DNA of 64,000 nucleotides from a bacterium (GTDB lineage: Bacteria; Latescibacterota; Latescibacteria; Latescibacterales; Latescibacteraceae). Below, piece by piece: positions 17,833-26,718 of this stretch. The position numbers were made by a program, and so were the translations under genes. The number at the start of each line of letters is the position of its first letter. The first letter of the stretch is position 1. Where the stretch lies: NCBI GenBank assembly GCA_021372535.1, contig JAJFUH010000029.1, positions 57,866-121,865 on the forward strand, written 5' to 3'. Under the pieces are notes generated by a model, which saw only the letters and a list, made by a program, of their open reading frames with translations, had not been told where the DNA came from and did not search any database.

Positions 17833-18006
17833 TTGACACACCTTTAAATTTATATTAGCTTCTTTTTATTAACTGCTTGCCGTTATTTGGTTCAACGAAG
17901 TTTACAAACATATACGATACTGTTAAGGAGGTGATGGATCGGAGTTTGATGTGTTAAAGGGGAAGTCCAACGAGTAGCGAATTGTTTGGATCATAAGGGG
18001 GAAATT
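17833..18006 (+). promoter_or_regulatory. Promoter-like sequence and leader with a perfect Shine-Dalgarno match
   Basis: TTGACA (17833-17838) is followed after 17 bp by TAGCTT, a possible promoter. AAGGAGGTGAT at 17925-17935 is complementary to the full 11-nt anti-Shine-Dalgarno end of 16S rRNA. It lies about 70 nt before the start codon of the next gene, which has its own GGGGG site. A seven-codon frame (ATG at 17934 to TAA) directly abuts the match, though spacing is short for initiation. Function is unknown. The sequence itself is certain, the interpretation is not. Confidence 0.4.
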
Positions 18007-19773
18007 ATGAAAAAAGTAATTCTTTTGGCTCTGTGTTTTGCACTCGTTTCATCTCTGGCATTTTCCGCGAAATTCTCTCCAACACTGCTTAAACTCAGCG
18101 CAGCGCCGACAGTCCAGTATGATTTCACCGGCAAACCGCTGGAAATTCCTGTAACTGTCTCCGGCACCAATGCATTGGTATGGTTCTTTGTTTATACCAA
18201 GGATCAGGCTGCCAAGATCGCGCCAGTGCAGAATGGCTTCATGGGATGGCATTATGTATCCAAGATCGATACATGCGTCTTTATGAGCGCTCCGTTCAAT
18301 TTTTCAAAAGGCAGCAATACAGTTACCTGGAACGGGAAGGATCAGGACGGAGGGATAGTTCCCGCCGGAACATATACATACTACATGTGGGCGTATGATG
18401 CCATGGGTGCAAAAACCCCTGTTTGTAAATTCATGTACCTGTATTATCAAACGGCGCAATACCAGGAGCTCGATACAAGCGGAAAACCTCTGGCAAATCC
18501 CATATTCTATAATAAAACACAGCGGTGGATTATCGGAAACGATCCTGCGGATTCAACACTCATTGAAACATGCGCGGTCACGCTGCCGACCGGATGGGCA
18601 AAGGGTGACAATCTGTGGATGGATCAGAAAGATTTCAATTACGTTTTTCAGGGCGTGAAAAACAGTGAAGCGCAGACCATGGGAATAACACGGTGGAAAT
18701 GGACGCCCAACGGTGATGCCGTTCAGGTTACCGATTTTGGCGAAGACGGATACGCGCTCTTTAATTCCCAGTGTGACTCCCATTCACCGATTATAAATTC
18801 TGATAGCAATTACCTGTATACCGCTGATCAGGGCTATCATAACCCCGACGGTGTTTCCAATTTCTACATTTTTGACTTTGCCGGAACAAAAATTGCGGAA
18901 CTCGACATGATGGAATGGTGGGCCGATCCGGCTGACCTCGAAGGCAACGGCCAGATGATCGGCGGACCCGATACCCAAGACATCCGCAACGGCATGGTAT
19001 TCTTGAACTGCCACTGCTCGTGTCTCAACCAGATGGTCGACCCGATGGCCTGGCTGGACAGCGGCGACACGGTCGACTTCTATAAATGGAGCAACTCGAA
19101 CGGCGATTACGTGCTCGACCACAACTCCTCGCCGACCGATCCCAAGCCCTGGGTGTGCAACGACTACAATATCGGGCCTTATAAATACAATATAAGCCCT
19201 GATGCCAATCTCTTCTCCATCGTCCCGTCATATGACATGGGCGCGGTATCCTTCGGTATGCTCGCTCCTGATGGCACCGGTGTTGGATACCTGGCTTATG
19301 CTGGCGAGACTGCCGGATTTAAACTGGGAAGTGCTTTCATCGACAGCGGTACACCCTTCGACGGTATCTACACCGATAATAACTCAATCGGTGGTACTGA
19401 GGTTGTGGTTTATACAACTAATGAGACTCGTGGAACATGGTTCATCGGTCATGACTCCATCAAAGGCGTGTTGACCAGCAATCCGGTGAGTGTCGAGGAA
19501 GCCGCACCTGCCGCTTTTGCGGTTGCGCAGAACTCTCCGAATCCGTTCAACCCGACCACGACGATCAACTTCACGATTCCCGAAGCGTCCAATGTCACCG
19601 TTGACATCTTCAACGTGGCGGGACAGAAGATTGACACGGTTGCCAGCGATTTTATGAGCGCCGGTTCTCACAGCGTTACATGGAATGCTTCCACATACTC
19701 GGCAGGCGTGTATTTCTACACGGTCAAGAGTGGCAGCTTCTCCAAGACAATGAAGATGACGCTCCTCAAGTAA
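18007..19773 (+). CDS. Secreted protein with FlgD-like and type IX-like sorting domain
   Basis: This 588-residue protein has a Sec signal (MKKVILLALCFALVSSLAFSA). Residues about 95-145 contain a FlgD-type Ig segment (TVTWNGKDQDGG...PAGTYTYYMWAYDAMG). A long middle part with repeated W/D/G-rich strands looks beta-rich and is not recognised. The last 80 residues (NSPNPFNPTTTINFTIPE...SAGVYFYTVKSG...) match the C-terminal sorting or anchoring module of FCB-group secreted proteins. The start is ATG 18007 with GGGGG upstream. A strong terminator follows. It is probably an abundant surface or secreted protein, and its role is unknown. Confidence 0.8.
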   Translation: MKKVILLALCFALVSSLAFSAKFSPTLLKLSAAPTVQYDFTGKPLEIPVTVSGTNALVWFFVYTKDQAAKIAPVQNGFMGWHYVSKIDTCVFMSAPFNFSKGSNTVTWNGKDQDGGIVPAGTYTYYMWAYDAMGAKTPVCKFMYLYYQTAQYQELDTSGKPLANPIFYNKTQRWIIGNDPADSTLIETCAVTLPTGWAKGDNLWMDQKDFNYVFQGVKNSEAQTMGITRWKWTPNGDAVQVTDFGEDGYALFNSQCDSHSPIINSDSNYLYTADQGYHNPDGVSNFYIFDFAGTKIAELDMMEWWADPADLEGNGQMIGGPDTQDIRNGMVFLNCHCSCLNQMVDPMAWLDSGDTVDFYKWSNSNGDYVLDHNSSPTDPKPWVCNDYNIGPYKYNISPDANLFSIVPSYDMGAVSFGMLAPDGTGVGYLAYAGETAGFKLGSAFIDSGTPFDGIYTDNNSIGGTEVVVYTTNETRGTWFIGHDSIKGVLTSNPVSVEEAAPAAFAVAQNSPNPFNPTTTINFTIPEASNVTVDIFNVAGQKIDTVASDFMSAGSHSVTWNASTYSAGVYFYTVKSGSFSKTMKMTLLK

Positions 19774-19796
19774 ACCGTATTACATGTTCGTTTCGA

Positions 19797-19828
19797 AGAC
19801 CCGGTCATTGCGCCGGGTCTTTTTTTTC
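19797..19828 (+). terminator. Intrinsic terminator of the type IX-like cargo gene
   Basis: GACCCGG-TCATTGCG-CCGGGTC forms a perfect 7-bp stem followed by eight or more T. It lies 25 bp after the stop codon. Confidence 0.92.
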
Positions 19829-20461
19829 CCTGATGAACTGTGATAACATCTCCCGTAAGATGCCACAAGCCAAAAGAATTTTGTGTTCTTCTGTCCTTCC
19901 GCTCCGCTTCGTCAGAGCGGCAGCGCAATAAGTGCGATAAAAACGCAGCGCGGGCGAGCTGCTGTGTCCTTCCTGACAGGATGGATGTCCGAAGGACAGG
20001 GAGGTGCAAAAGAGTTACACAAAGGAGGTAATTGCATAAGCCGAAAAATACACGAAAAAAGTGTCTTTTTACGCAAGCTCCCTGACAACTCTTTTCCCTG
20101 CCCTTCGCGGCTCTACGTTGCAATTCGTGTCCTCCGGAGGGGGCAAGGGAGAATAAGACGCACCGTTTCCTGCACCTGCCGGGGAAAGATATCGAAAAGC
20201 GACGGGAGGAGGGCTTTCTGAAAAAGTATGCCTTATGCAAAAGGCTCAAAATATAGAAATATCTGAGCAAGTTGTAAAAGTCGATTCATGATGCTTAAAA
20301 TGAGGGATTTTTCAGCAACAGCCCCCTGACCCTCGATCCCTTTCACCCGGAGAGGGCAAGGGAAGTCGTTGCACCACGGTTGTTTCCTGTTCTGTCCGCA
20401 GGACAGGAAGGGGGCTTCAACCAATAAGCCGGACTTTTGCAATTGGCTCATCTGCAAGCAA
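19829..20461. repeat. Convergent intergenic region with G-type C/G-rich palindromes
   Basis: This gap between convergent genes carries no credible gene. It holds several short palindrome-rich blocks of the kind grouped here as family G: TCCTCCGGAGGGGGCAAGGG near 20130, CAGCCCCCTGACC near 20320, and TGTCCGCAGGACAGGAAGGG near 20395. AAAGGAGG at 20021-20028 has no open frame behind it. The blocks look like decayed mobile or replicated repeats. Confidence 0.45.
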
Positions 20462-20495
20462 CAAAAAAAAAGACCCCGCTCATCACGGGGTCTTT
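20462..20495 (-). terminator. Intrinsic terminator of the 1020-residue barrel gene
   Basis: On the minus strand GACCCCG-TGATGAG-CGGGGTC forms a perfect 7-bp stem followed by nine T. It begins about 28 bp after the stop codon. Confidence 0.92.
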
Positions 20496-20522
20496 TCATT
20501 GATTCAATATTCTATTGCAGTA

Positions 20523-23500
20523 TTACCACCCGAGATTGACATTCACATATAAAGTCGAAGACTTGTAATTCTCGAATTCACGGGTCGTTTCGGAATACAT
20601 TTTTTCGTCATATCTTATTCCGGTTGCAGCCCAGATATTATACCCGAAATAAATCGAACGGTTCTGAAGCTGGATGCAGTAGGTCTTCTGCTGGTAATCG
20701 TTCTCAGCCTGAACATGGTCCTTGTAATCGAACTCAAAGCCCGGGAGACCCTGAAGTCCCAGCATGACATCCGTTCTGTCGGAAATGATGTATTTCAGCA
20801 TGATGAGCGGAATACGGGTTACATAGTAATCTCCGGGACGGGCGACATCGCGGCGATCTTTTTTATAAAAGCGGAATTTGACGCCCGGGGAAAACACGAA
20901 GTTACCGAACTGCTTGTTATAAATAACCTTATTTACCATAGCGAACGTATTTATAGTTTCTTTCGGCTGATAGGTTTTATCGTACATGACACCTTCAACC
21001 TGATTGTTTACCTCGAATTTCACATGGTTTTCCATGATGATCGAAGGAATGGCCCGGATAGCCGAATCCATGAATATACGGTTCACTTTCGAGTTTTTAT
21101 ACTCGAGCTCGTCATAATACAGTTCACGGGTAAAACGTCCGATCGATGCGGTAATACCGGGTTCGAGGTAATTTTCCTTCATCTTGGTGGAAACCTGGAT
21201 ATACTGGTCGCGTATATCGTCCTGGATTCTTTCATAACGGTATTCGGCAAACATTTTCCCGATACCGAAAACATCGTAATTAACATTGAGCTTGAAGTAA
21301 TCGTCGTTTGTCCTGTAAACTGTGCCAACGCCGTGAGTCCTGAAAGAACCTATTATCAGGTTGACGCTGTGGGCAGGAGTATACCTCAGCGAGAAATGGC
21401 GCCCCTGACGGTCGAGATCGTACGGCGTATCCATTTTCATGTCGTCTTCACGGAAGTCGGGGATTGTATTGTTATTGTAATCATTTCCGAAGACGAACTG
21501 ATCGGGATCGACATCGAACATCAGGAACGGCTCATCATAATCGGGAAGGCCGTTGTTGTTTTTGTTGTTGTCGGCTATACCGTCATTGTCTGCATCGTTG
21601 CCGGGGAACACACCGTCCGGGTCCTCTGTCGAGATAATCCGGTATCCCATCGTGTTCTGCTCGATCATGGTGTCGGGATACTGGTCGTTATCGTCGTTGT
21701 CCTCGATGAGCGGGAACCTGACCGTGTTGTTTCGTGAGTTGATGGCCGATACGCCATACCCCATTTCACCGGCTATCGCATAGAAATAATCCAGATAGGG
21801 TCGATAGAATTTGCCCATCTTGAACACTTCACCGGAGAAACCGAATCTGTTCCAGTCTTTCTGCGCGGTCACATAATAAGCGTGATCACGCTGCGCGAAC
21901 TTGTAACCGGTTCGGGGAGCCTGACCGCTGACGATATCGGTCGGGAAACCCGTTCCCGGATTTTCATCGGGGAACATGTAATGGTTTGAATTGGTCACAT
22001 ATTCGCCGGTTATTTTGAGACCACGGTAGTTGAAGTCAAAATCGAGGCCGTAAATGATACACGCGACCTGGACACCGAAATCGATGGTCAGGTTGGTAAC
22101 ATTGGACTTGTCCTTGACGTTTCCTTCAGCCTGCTCCATGATCTTCCAGTATGTCGCGTCGTAGAATGTCTTGACTTTACCGGCCGTATCATGACCGCCC
22201 GCGGTATCCTTGGTATATATCAGGGTAGTCTCGATCCGGTAGTCATTGGCGACGGTAATATAGGCTTCCACCCGGTTCACATGTTCCTTGATGTTGGCGA
22301 TGTCGAAAAAGTATACCGCCGTCTGGGTGCCGTTGACCGATACCGCTCCCGAGCCGGGGTCGACGAACTGATAATACTGGTTACCGAGAGTGATGTTGAA
22401 GTTTTTCTCCACATGCTTGACACCGACGGAGGTGCCTTTGATGTAATCTTTCATGTAGAAGTAATCCGCGAATTTCGGTACACGGCCCTCGATTCCGAGA
22501 TAATCGTAATTCGGCCTTCCGATTTTCACTGACGGTGGCGGATCGACATAATCCTGCTCGGTGATTTTAGTGATTGCGGTTGTACGGTCTCGCGTTGAAT
22601 CATCGAGCATTATGTCGGGAATTATATCGTCATGAAATTTACCGTTAACCTTGATACGGACACTATAAATAATCGGGCCGCCCTCGTTGTCTTCCGGTGA
22701 GTCGTCCGAGAACCGGACGGCAACCATCATCGGAGTCGGTGTGTAGTTGCTGACCGTACCGTACATGTCGTGTCCTTCTTCACGGTTGCCCTGAACGCCG
22801 TACTCGTTGACATAAGATGCGCCGAGAGTGAGAACGCCGAACTTCCGCCTGAGATATCCGCCTCTCAGGAGCACGCCGCCCTTTTTTACCAGCTGGGAAT
22901 CCCAGATAGTATTGGAGCTCGTGCCGTAATAAGTATGCCACCACGTTCCCAGAAGGTTGCTGTTGACGATAGCGATGTTCGTATTGTTGGTCTGGAAATC
23001 CATTCTCATGCCGTTCACGTTCGGAAGGCTCAGGGTCAGCGGGGAAAACTTGTTGCGGATCGCTCCGGCGCCGATAGCTGAAAAAGCCCAGTCGTTGGTG
23101 GCTTCTTTTGCAACCCATACACCGTCGATATCCATAGTGGCCATGGAGTTTATGTATCGGTTCGGCATTTCAACGGCAAACTGACCGTCCCCGGTGTACG
23201 TTTCATGCCAGATATTTCCATCGGCACGCATTCGCGCAATCCTGTCGCCGAACTCGTTGTACGACCATCTCATCCTTCGTTCTTCGATAATATTATAGTT
23301 TTCGAAACCCCTGAAGGACAGGTTCTCGTAACGGTCTTCCATTTCATAAAATGAATAACCCCATTTTTTGTACATATCGTAATTGGAGCCGAAACTGCCC
23401 ATGAAAGTCTGATTCTTACTCTCTTTCATCGCCATCGAAAGAGCATTGAGACGATCTTCCGTAGACATTGCAAGCCAGTCTTGCTCAGTGAGCTTACGAA

Positions 23501-23585
23501 GGTCATAAACATTTTGAGCGTAAACATTCACGGCAAGACATAAAATCCAAATCGATAAAATAATCCCGATAACACGATGTCTCAT
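20523..23585 (-). CDS. Large outer-membrane beta-barrel with Asp/Asn-rich calcium-type repeats
   Basis: This 1020-residue protein has a Sec signal (MRHRVIGIILSIWILCLAVNVYA). The rest shows alternating aromatic and polar strands and ends in an aromatic C-terminal strand (YVNVNLGW), the pattern of an outer-membrane barrel. Residues about 655-740 are rich in Asp and Asn: DNDDNDQYPD, DADNDGIADNNKNNNGLPD and NDYNNNTIPD. These resemble thrombospondin type 3 calcium loops, probably in an extracellular region. I do not recognise the family. It converges on the type IX-like cargo gene and has its own terminator. Possible roles are a surface adhesin or a secretion component, both guesses. Confidence 0.7.
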   Translation of the reverse strand: MRHRVIGIILSIWILCLAVNVYAQNVYDLRKLTEQDWLAMSTEDRLNALSMAMKESKNQTFMGSFGSNYDMYKKWGYSFYEMEDRYENLSFRGFENYNIIEERRMRWSYNEFGDRIARMRADGNIWHETYTGDGQFAVEMPNRYINSMATMDIDGVWVAKEATNDWAFSAIGAGAIRNKFSPLTLSLPNVNGMRMDFQTNNTNIAIVNSNLLGTWWHTYYGTSSNTIWDSQLVKKGGVLLRGGYLRRKFGVLTLGASYVNEYGVQGNREEGHDMYGTVSNYTPTPMMVAVRFSDDSPEDNEGGPIIYSVRIKVNGKFHDDIIPDIMLDDSTRDRTTAITKITEQDYVDPPPSVKIGRPNYDYLGIEGRVPKFADYFYMKDYIKGTSVGVKHVEKNFNITLGNQYYQFVDPGSGAVSVNGTQTAVYFFDIANIKEHVNRVEAYITVANDYRIETTLIYTKDTAGGHDTAGKVKTFYDATYWKIMEQAEGNVKDKSNVTNLTIDFGVQVACIIYGLDFDFNYRGLKITGEYVTNSNHYMFPDENPGTGFPTDIVSGQAPRTGYKFAQRDHAYYVTAQKDWNRFGFSGEVFKMGKFYRPYLDYFYAIAGEMGYGVSAINSRNNTVRFPLIEDNDDNDQYPDTMIEQNTMGYRIISTEDPDGVFPGNDADNDGIADNNKNNNGLPDYDEPFLMFDVDPDQFVFGNDYNNNTIPDFREDDMKMDTPYDLDRQGRHFSLRYTPAHSVNLIIGSFRTHGVGTVYRTNDDYFKLNVNYDVFGIGKMFAEYRYERIQDDIRDQYIQVSTKMKENYLEPGITASIGRFTRELYYDELEYKNSKVNRIFMDSAIRAIPSIIMENHVKFEVNNQVEGVMYDKTYQPKETINTFAMVNKVIYNKQFGNFVFSPGVKFRFYKKDRRDVARPGDYYVTRIPLIMLKYIISDRTDVMLGLQGLPGFEFDYKDHVQAENDYQQKTYCIQLQNRSIYFGYNIWAATGIRYDEKMYSETTREFENYKSSTLYVNVNLGW

Positions 23586-23808
23586 GTTGAGATCTCCGTT
23601 AGAAAATTGGGGCGTTATATAACATTGAATTCGGACAGAAAATCCTCGATTTTGGACATAAGTCTTGAGAATAATAATATCAATTCGGCAAAAAGCAAGA
23701 ATAAATTTAGATTTTATCGTGAATTTTTATCAAATTTGTTTTTGTCGGTTTGTGCCCTCTTACCAGAGCGATATTTTATGCAAAAAAATGGGGGAAATCA
23801 CCAAATAA
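23586..23808. other. AT-rich promoter region of the barrel gene
   Basis: No gene is seen. This AT-rich stretch lies upstream of the minus-strand barrel gene and downstream of the small minus-strand gene at 23809, and presumably holds the barrel promoter. GCAAAAAAATGGGGG near 23777 resembles the right end of family B but nothing else of B is present. Confidence 0.35.
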
Positions 23809-24294
23809 TTATTCATTTACCTGTGCGACAATCACAACATAGTTTTTTCCGTGTTTTTTTGCGCACTTGGGGCAGGTAGTATACCACATATACCATTTTT
23901 TTATGGAAAGCTCTTTACTGGCGACGTAACTTTCAAAATCTTTACACCACTTTCCCGTATCTTTATAAGGCCCCTCATAAACTTTACTCAGGAATTTTCC
24001 GGATAATGTAACAGTGTCGGCGGCTGGAATTTCTTTATCGACGGACAAATAAACATCCATATTCCATTTTGAGGTATGATCCGATAAACAAAGCCTGTCC
24101 GGCATACCCGCATGCGCTTCTCTCACCTTCCTGTCGAGCCTTTTCATGACCGCCCCGAAATTAAAGGGCATGTAAAAAACCGTAAATACCTTGTCTCTGA
24201 TGAACAGCCTGTTGTTCCACTCGAATAGTTTCCCGTCCCACGGCTGAGGATCGAATTCCGGGCAACACTGATTATTCTGCTCCTGGTTGTTCAT
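23809..24294 (-). CDS. Small conserved protein with C-terminal CPKC motif
   Basis: This 161-residue soluble protein starts with ATG overlapping the methyltransferase stop (ATGA), so the two are co-translated. It has CCPEFDPQPWDGK near the N-terminus and ends in YMWYTTCPKCAKKHGKNY. The pattern resembles a family often labelled 'hydrolase' without biochemical support. The CPKC pair may bind a metal. I cannot assign an activity. Pairing with a methyltransferase suggests a joint role, for example in modifying a small molecule, but this is inference. Confidence 0.7.
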   Translation of the reverse strand: MNNQEQNNQCCPEFDPQPWDGKLFEWNNRLFIRDKVFTVFYMPFNFGAVMKRLDRKVREAHAGMPDRLCLSDHTSKWNMDVYLSVDKEIPAADTVTLSGKFLSKVYEGPYKDTGKWCKDFESYVASKELSIKKWYMWYTTCPKCAKKHGKNYVVIVAQVNE

Positions 24295-24977
24295 GGTTGT
24301 TTACCCCCTTTAATCAGCAGTCCGAAGATATTTTCAGACACTTCCGCATTTTTAAGGCCAGTCTCGGCAAGAATTTCCTCAATTTCACTTTTGATATAAG
24401 CTGCGTTGATGGAAGACACCAGGCCGGGGCGTATTTCTGCCGGCTTCACATTGATTTTCATAAACCAGACCACGAAGGGATTCATATTTCTTTTCAAATC
24501 GCTTATATGGAACTTGCCTCCCGGCTTTAACACACGGTAAATTTCTGCGAAGGCTTTTCCCGGTTCGCTCCATTCATGCAAAGACCCATTCGAAAATACT
24601 GCATCGAAAGTGTCGTCCGCAAAAGGTATTTCTTCGGCTCTGCCATTTTTATACCCGACTCTGTTTTCAAGCTTGTAATCGCTGGCATTTTTCATGGCCA
24701 TACTGATCATATTCCCGCTGATTTCCACACCTTTCAAAACCGTTCCCTCTGTTTTTTTCAGCCACTCAAGCCCGAGATAACCGGGACCGGGACCGATTTC
24801 CAGAACTTCACCCTTATCGATTCCGAATTTGATGATATCGTCCGTTTCCATATAACCCTTATCCCGTAAATTTCTCTGCATTTGATCAAAGATTTTTACA
24901 TCGGATTCTCCCTGAATACCCTGATCCGTCTCGATGATTCTCTCTTTTATCTTTTTGCCGGGCTGCGATTCTTTCAT
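24291..24977 (-). CDS. Class I SAM-dependent methyltransferase (UbiE-type)
   Basis: This 228-residue cytoplasmic enzyme has the class I fold: motif I VLEIGPGPGYLGLEW, acidic loop KGVEIS, and motif IV FDAVFSNGSLHEWSEPGKA. It ends with the RVLKPGGKFHISDLKRN strand common to the UbiE/menaquinone and small-molecule group. The start ATG 24977 has GGAG upstream. A longer reading to 25061 lacks a ribosome site and was rejected. The substrate cannot be read from sequence. It is coupled to the CPKC protein downstream. Confidence 0.85.
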   Translation of the reverse strand: MKESQPGKKIKERIIETDQGIQGESDVKIFDQMQRNLRDKGYMETDDIIKFGIDKGEVLEIGPGPGYLGLEWLKKTEGTVLKGVEISGNMISMAMKNASDYKLENRVGYKNGRAEEIPFADDTFDAVFSNGSLHEWSEPGKAFAEIYRVLKPGGKFHISDLKRNMNPFVVWFMKINVKPAEIRPGLVSSINAAYIKSEIEEILAETGLKNAEVSENIFGLLIKGGKQP

Positions 24978-25554
24978 GGCTGTCTCCGATGGCTCGGTTT
25001 TAACATCATGTGAGGAATATATGAGGAATATATATAAGGGATCGTATGAACGCAACTGCATATAAATTCATCCGGCACGATATGATGACCCGAAAGCAGT
25101 TGTCGCCGAAGAAAACCTGAATCTCCGCTCCCGCTCCATATGGACACATAGACAAAAACCGTCAAAAAACTGTCTGGATACTATGCCAGGGTACTCCCGA
25201 TCCGAAGATATCGGCGGAACCCGGTTTTGGAATGAGGAGGTTCGGACAAAAATTAACACGGTTTATTCACAAGATATGATAGAACGCGGATATTCGCGGA
25301 TTGGGTTGATAAACACGGATTTGTTTTTTTTATGCAAATCTTTTTTTGATGTAAACGGTGATTACCCGCTCAAGGCAGTATAAATAATATCTTACCTTTG
25401 TTTATGTCATTGTGGTCAATATTTTTATGAATAAATCGAATTGCCCGTGGAAAAACCATGAAAAAAAACTATACAATGCGGGACAGTCCGGAGATATTGA
25501 ACACAAGAGGTAATTGGGTCGGCTTTTAAAGATAAAAACCCATTATATGGCAAA
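24978..25554. repeat. Intergenic region with decayed family E copy E2
   Basis: There is no credible gene. From about 25255 to 25437 the blocks GAACGCGGATATTCGCGGAT, TTTTTTTGATGTAAA, ACCTTTGTTTATGTCA and TTGTGGTCAATATTTTTATG recall family E, in the same order as at 4782-4940. The rest is AT-rich with no clear structure. Confidence 0.45.
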
Positions 25555-25647
25555 TGGCGGAGAGGCAGGGATTCGAACCCTGGGGCAGTTTTTGGACCAC
25601 CACTCGCTTAGCAGGCGAGCACCTTCAGCCTACTCGGTCACCTCTCC
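25555..25647 (-). tRNA. tRNA-Ser (anticodon GCU)
   Basis: On the minus strand the acceptor GGAGAGG pairs with CCTCTCC, followed by discriminator G and encoded CCA. The T arm contains GGTTCGAATCC. The anticodon stem reads CTCGC-CTGCTAA-GCGAG, giving anticodon GCT, which reads AGC and AGU. A long variable arm (class II), about 93 nt in all, is typical of tRNA-Ser. No neighbouring tRNA genes are visible. Confidence 0.96.
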
Positions 25648-25717
25648 GTACCGTGGAAGCTATGAATATATATATTTCTAAAATATGAAAATATGTCCCC
25701 GATGGCAAGCAGAATCG

Positions 25718-25806
25718 GAATCGTGATTATCCGGATGAGAAGATTCCCCGGTTCAATCGCGGTCATCCTTTTTAATCATGGTAATCCCGGTTCAAAGCTT
25801 TTGGGG
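25718..25806 (+). repeat. Family F repeat, partial copy F3
   Basis: The end reads CTTTTTAATCATGGTAATCC then CGGTTCAAAGC, matching the right half of the copies at 53471-53588 and 54391-54486. The left half is decayed. It lies upstream of the parvulin gene. Confidence 0.5.
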
Positions 25807-25895
25807 GATTTCAATATAAACCCGGTGTTGCCATTTTTCGGCTGATATATTATAGTACATTTTCACAATGCCGAAACCATTTAAGGAAATAATCC

Positions 25896-26696
25896 GTGAA
25901 CTTTCAGATAATCCAACGTATTACCCTTCTTGTGCTCGTTTTGAATTCCGGGTTGATTCCCCGCATATACGGCGATCCGAAACAGCCGGTAAAGTCCCCC
26001 GTGCAGTACCGTCTCCGTCAGATCATGATGGATGCTGTCGTTTCACCGCGCCGTGATGCCGAAGTACGGAAACTTGCCGAAACGGTGCTTGCGGAAGCCT
26101 CGAAAGGTGGAAATTTCACCGCGCTGGCGAAACGGTATTCGCAGGAACCCGGCGCCGGAAAAACAGGCGGCGACCTCGGATTTTTCACCCGCAGCCAGAT
26201 GGTAAAACCTTTCTCGGACGCCGTGTTCGCCATGAAACCGGGTGAAATCAGGGGGCTGGTAAAAACACAGTACGGTTATCATATCATCAACCTTATCGCG
26301 ATTAACGGGGACAAACGTCACGCCCGGCATATCCTTTTCATGCTGACTCCCGACAGAGCCGACAGCATGGCCGTGCTTGAAACCCTCGCATCGATCCGGA
26401 CCAGGCTCATCGGGGGTGAGCGGTTCGAGACCCTGTTCGCCCGGTACAACACCTACGATACCCTCGCTGATACGGATGGGTACATGGTGTGGCAGAAACC
26501 CGGGGACATGCTGCCCGATTTCGCGAATGCGGTCATGGGTCTCGATACCGGTGCAATCAGCAGACCGTTTGTTTCGATTATCGGATTTCATATCGTGCTC
26601 GTTGACAGCATCAATTACAATCCGGGGAAGCTTCTCAAAGGATTTCCGCCGTATATCGAAGAGCGCCTGAAGAACAAAAACGTTAAGAAACCATAA
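25896..26696 (+). CDS. Exported double-parvulin peptidyl-prolyl isomerase
   Basis: The 266-residue product has an N-terminal hydrophobic segment (IIQRITLLVLVLNSGLI), so it is probably periplasmic or membrane-anchored. Two parvulin-like domains follow. The first (about 35-145) is canonical, with AKRYSQEPGAGKTGGDLGFF and GLVKTQYGYHIINL. The second (about 147-250) is diverged, with ETLFARYNTYDTLADTDGYM and SIIGFHIVLVDS. Such SurA/PpiC-type proteins help outer-membrane proteins fold. The GTG start has AAGGAAA upstream. It ends 22 bp before the symporter gene, perhaps sharing a transcript. Confidence 0.85.
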   Translation: MNFQIIQRITLLVLVLNSGLIPRIYGDPKQPVKSPVQYRLRQIMMDAVVSPRRDAEVRKLAETVLAEASKGGNFTALAKRYSQEPGAGKTGGDLGFFTRSQMVKPFSDAVFAMKPGEIRGLVKTQYGYHIINLIAINGDKRHARHILFMLTPDRADSMAVLETLASIRTRLIGGERFETLFARYNTYDTLADTDGYMVWQKPGDMLPDFANAVMGLDTGAISRPFVSIIGFHIVLVDSINYNPGKLLKGFPPYIEERLKNKNVKKP

Positions 26697-26718
26697 CTTA
26701 TATATTGTCGGGGGTTAC

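Noticed and set aside
17925-18006. c-di-GMP or other known riboswitch upstream of the cargo gene
   Set aside because: The conserved core sequences of common riboswitch classes are not visible. Only the Shine-Dalgarno match and a short frame stand out.
25555-25647. tRNA-Sec because of the long variable arm
   Set aside because: The anticodon loop reads CTGCTAA (GCU), and the stem lengths are those of ordinary tRNA-Ser.
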